From NCBI GenBank assembly GCA_044772875.1, contig CP173058.1, forward strand, positions 310,001 to 374,000: a stretch of 64,000 nucleotides of DNA. The letters run 5' to 3'. The stretch's first letter is position 1; each line of letters begins with the position of its first letter. This document shows positions 61,704-64,000 of this stretch, one piece after another. The DNA comes from Morganella morganii_D (GTDB lineage Bacteria; Pseudomonadota; Gammaproteobacteria; Enterobacterales; Enterobacteriaceae). The translations under genes were made by a program, and so were the position numbers. The notes beneath the pieces were generated by a model. That model was given only the letters and a program-made list of their open reading frames with translations, did no database searches and was not told the DNA's origin.

Positions 61704-62774
61704 ATGGCTATTGATGAGAACAAACAGAAAGCACTGGCAGCAGCCTTAGGTCAGATCGAGAAACAGTTCGGTAAAGGTTCGATCATGCGTCTGGGTGAAG
61801 ACCGTTCCATGGACGTGGAAACCATCTCAACCGGCTCTCTGGCACTGGACGTCGCACTGGGTGCCGGTGGTCTTCCGCTGGGTCGTATTGTCGAAATCTA
61901 CGGGCCTGAGTCCTCCGGTAAAACCACACTGACATTACAGGTTATCGCCGCTGCACAGCGTCAGGGCCGTGTTTGTGCGTTTATCGATGCGGAACACGCA
62001 CTGGACCCGGTCTATGCCAAGAAACTGGGGGTGGATATTGATAACCTGCTGTGCTCCCAGCCGGATACCGGTGAGCAGGCTCTGGAAATCTGTGATGCCT
62101 TAACCCGCTCCGGTGCGGTTGATGTCATCATTGTTGACTCTGTGGCAGCACTGACACCAAAAGCAGAAATCGAAGGTGAAATCGGTGATTCTCACATGGG
62201 CCTGGCAGCGCGTATGATGAGTCAGGCAATGCGTAAACTGGCCGGTAACCTGAAAAACTCCAACACTTTGCTGATTTTCATCAACCAGATCCGTATGAAG
62301 ATTGGTGTGATGTTCGGTAACCCGGAAACCACCACCGGGGGTAACGCACTGAAATTCTATGCATCTGTCCGTCTGGATATCCGCCGTATCGGCGCGGTGA
62401 AAAACGGCGATGAAGTGGTCGGCAGCGAAACCCGCGTGAAAGTGGTGAAAAACAAAGTGGCTGCACCGTTCAAACAGGCTGAATTCCAGATCATGTATGG
62501 CGAAGGTATCAACACGATGGGCGAACTGATCGACCTGGGTGTGAAACATAAACTGGTTGAGAAAGCCGGTGCATGGTACAGCTACAATGGTGAAAAAATT
62601 GGTCAGGGTAAGGCAAACGCTACTGTTTACCTGAAAGAACATCCGGAAATGGCGAATGAGCTGGATAAAAAATTACGTGAGTTATTACTGAATCATACCG
62701 GTGAATTCAGCACCGCAGCAGAAAGTTTCAGTGAAGAAAGTGAAACTGAAGATGCAGGTAACGAAGAGTTTTAA
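61704..62774 (+). CDS. recA: Recombinase RecA
   Basis: A 356-residue recombinase and LexA co-protease. It has MAIDENKQKALAAALGQIEK, Walker A IYGPESSGKTTLTLQVIAA, FIDAEHALDPVYAKKLGVD, Walker B VDVIIVDSVAAL, loop L1 GEIGDSHMGLAARMMSQAMR, loop L2 GVMFGNPETTTGGNALKFYA, and an acidic C-terminus (EESETEDAGNEEF). Start behind AGGGAG. Under the LexA promoter described above. Confidence 0.99.
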   Translation: MAIDENKQKALAAALGQIEKQFGKGSIMRLGEDRSMDVETISTGSLALDVALGAGGLPLGRIVEIYGPESSGKTTLTLQVIAAAQRQGRVCAFIDAEHALDPVYAKKLGVDIDNLLCSQPDTGEQALEICDALTRSGAVDVIIVDSVAALTPKAEIEGEIGDSHMGLAARMMSQAMRKLAGNLKNSNTLLIFINQIRMKIGVMFGNPETTTGGNALKFYASVRLDIRRIGAVKNGDEVVGSETRVKVVKNKVAAPFKQAEFQIMYGEGINTMGELIDLGVKHKLVEKAGAWYSYNGEKIGQGKANATVYLKEHPEMANELDKKLRELLLNHTGEFSTAAESFSEESETEDAGNEEF

Positions 62775-62830
62775 TCCGTAAAATCGCATGTGTTTTATAA
62801 TTTAATGCAATAAAATCATTTGGTTATTAT

Positions 62831-62867
62831 GAAAGCTGTATCCGTGTCGGGTACAGCTTTCTTTTTG
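62831..62867 (+). terminator. Terminator of recA
   Basis: GAAAGCTGTA (62831-62840) pairs with TACAGCTTTC (62852-62861), extended by further pairing around the loop, then TTTTT. Confidence 0.92.
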
Positions 62868-63145
62868 TCTGCGGACAATGCTCTTCCTCTGCCTTTCATA
62901 CCGTGTTCCTGATACAGAAACTCTTCTCCCGGCCGGATGAGCGCCGTTTGTACGAACAGACTTTCAGAAAAAGTTTATTCGCTTTACAATGGGTACAGCG
63001 AATGGATTTATCTGGGAATTAATGTTCAAGGGAAAACCTTAAATTTCTCTCCGCCATGATTGATCCGAAGGTTGAATCGGAGCGGCTTCACAGTCTGTTT
63101 CGCAATTCATAAATCTTATTATTTCAGCTTGATTTCGGGATAAAT
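62868..63145 (+). other. recA-alaS gap with gene-like fragments, no recX
   Basis: This 278-base gap lies where recX is normally found. I see no RecX-like sequence. Plus-strand fragments look vaguely coding: RPDERRLYEQTFRKSLFALQ with WVQRMDLSGN, stop near 63020, then LKFLSAMIDPKVESERLHSL ending near 63111. They have no start with a ribosome site and I do not recognise them; they may be a decayed gene. Confidence 0.4.
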
Positions 63146-64000
63146 ATGAGCAAAAGCACCGCTGAGATCCGTCAGGCGTTTCTCGACTTTTTCCATACAA
63201 AAGGACATCAGATTGTCCAGAGCAGTTCGCTGGTTCCAAATAACGACCCAACGCTGCTTTTTACTAATGCAGGGATGAACCAATTCAAAGATGTTTTCCT
63301 CGGTCTGGATAAACGTCCTTACACCCGCGCCACCACAGCACAACGCTGTGTCCGTGCCGGTGGTAAGCACAACGATCTGGAAAACGTCGGCTACACTGCA
63401 CGTCACCATACTTTCTTCGAAATGCTGGGCAACTTCAGTTTCGGGGATTACTTCAAGCATGATGCCATCAATTTCGCCTGGGAACTGCTGACCGGTAAAG
63501 AATGGTTTAATCTGCCGAAAGACAAGCTGTGGGTAACTGTTTATGCAACAGATGATGAAGCGTACAATATCTGGAAAGATGAAGTCGGTGTTCCGGCTGA
63601 ACGCATTATCCGCATCGGTGATAACAAAGGTGCACGATACGCCTCTGACAACTTCTGGCAGATGGGCGATACCGGCCCCTGCGGTCCGTGTACTGAAATT
63701 TTCTATGATCATGGCGACCATATCTGGGGCGGCCCTCCGGGATCACCGGAAGAAGACGGCGACCGTTATATTGAGATCTGGAATATCGTCTTTATGCAGT
63801 TCAACCGTCAGTCCGACGGTACATTAGAGCCGCTGCCTAAGCCATCTGTTGATACCGGTATGGGCCTGGAACGTATTACAGCGGTTCTTCAGCATGTAAA
63901 CTCTAATTATGATATCGACCTGTTCCGTAAACTGATCGCGGATGTGGCGAAAGTGACCGGTGCTGACGACCTGACCAGCAAATCACTGCGCGTGATCGCC
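63146..64000 (+). CDS. alaS: Alanine-tRNA ligase, N-terminal part (runs off the right edge)
   Basis: The first 285 codons of a class II synthetase are present. MSKSTAEIRQAFLDFFHTKG, SSSLVPNNDPTLLFTNAGMN, motif 2 RHHTFFEMLGNFSFGDYFK, NFWQMGDTGPCGPCTEIFYD, NIVFMQFNRQSDGTLEPLPK and DTGMGLERITAVLQHVNSNY are all canonical. The editing and C-terminal domains lie outside the window. Located after recA as in most Enterobacterales. Confidence 0.98.
   Translation, partial: MSKSTAEIRQAFLDFFHTKGHQIVQSSSLVPNNDPTLLFTNAGMNQFKDVFLGLDKRPYTRATTAQRCVRAGGKHNDLENVGYTARHHTFFEMLGNFSFGDYFKHDAINFAWELLTGKEWFNLPKDKLWVTVYATDDEAYNIWKDEVGVPAERIIRIGDNKGARYASDNFWQMGDTGPCGPCTEIFYDHGDHIWGGPPGSPEEDGDRYIEIWNIVFMQFNRQSDGTLEPLPKPSVDTGMGLERITAVLQHVNSNYDIDLFRKLIADVAKVTGADDLTSKSLRVIA

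Overview
The window looks like a chromosomal segment of a Morganellaceae member of the Enterobacterales, most likely Morganella. The GC-balanced backbone carries enterobacterial gene blocks (mltC-yggX-mutY / trmB-yggL, hemW-rdgB-yggT-yggS, rsmE-gshB-yqgE-ruvX, fadE / gmhA-yafJ, pepD / gpt-frsA-crl-proBA, aas-lplT, pncC-recA-alaS). It also has a Na+-NQR operon between yafK and dinB and an MrpJ-type fimbrial regulator. Genus is inferred from composition and gene content, not from a database search.

Positions 1 to about 12,540 are accessory. They hold a cut methyltransferase fragment, a YjhX-type toxin gene, a small apparently frameshifted gene, a three-subunit hydroxyarylic acid decarboxylase operon (bsdBCD) with a divergent MarR regulator, and a visibly AT-rich chaperone-usher fimbrial operon preceded by an MrpJ-like regulator. 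The fimbrial block is bracketed by outward-pointing 5' fragments of IS3-family orfA genes, with an IS2-like remnant on its right. The region stops at the 3' end of tRNA-Phe(GAA), a classic integration target, although no integrase is visible.

From 12.5 to 26.4 kb lie housekeeping genes: peptidoglycan turnover, Fe-S protection, base-excision and tRNA modification, glutaminase, a Fur-type promoter driving a lone siderophore-binding protein, haem and nucleotide-pool hygiene, PLP homeostasis, a PilT-like ATPase, RuvX, glutathione synthetase and 16S rRNA methylation. From 26.6 to 34.5 kb the content is more variable: an A24 prepilin peptidase, a DsbA-like thioredoxin-fold protein and exported MBL-fold protein divergent from a LysR regulator, the lysR/lysA pair, and an Old-Yellow-Enzyme-like protein paired with a metal-chelate binding protein.

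From 34.5 kb to the right end the order follows familiar enterobacterial blocks: fadE (with a FadR-like site) divergent from gmhA; yafJ and dpaA; nqrABCDEF-apbE-nqrM, which together build the sodium-pumping NADH:quinone reductase with its flavins and iron centre; a YnfC-like protein; a frameshifted GDPD-family gene; dinB under a LexA box; pepD; gpt-frsA; crl; proBA; aroL; aas-lplT-pncC; recA under a LexA box; and the start of alaS. The recA-alaS gap, where recX is usually found, has no recX-like ORF.

I found no CRISPR array, rRNA, complete mobile element or clearly new multi-gene defence system. The best leads are the OYE/binding-protein pair, the MBL/DsbA/LysR cluster, the nested dyad before the fimbrial regulator, the hairpin-containing nqr leader and the small frameshifted gene near the left end.
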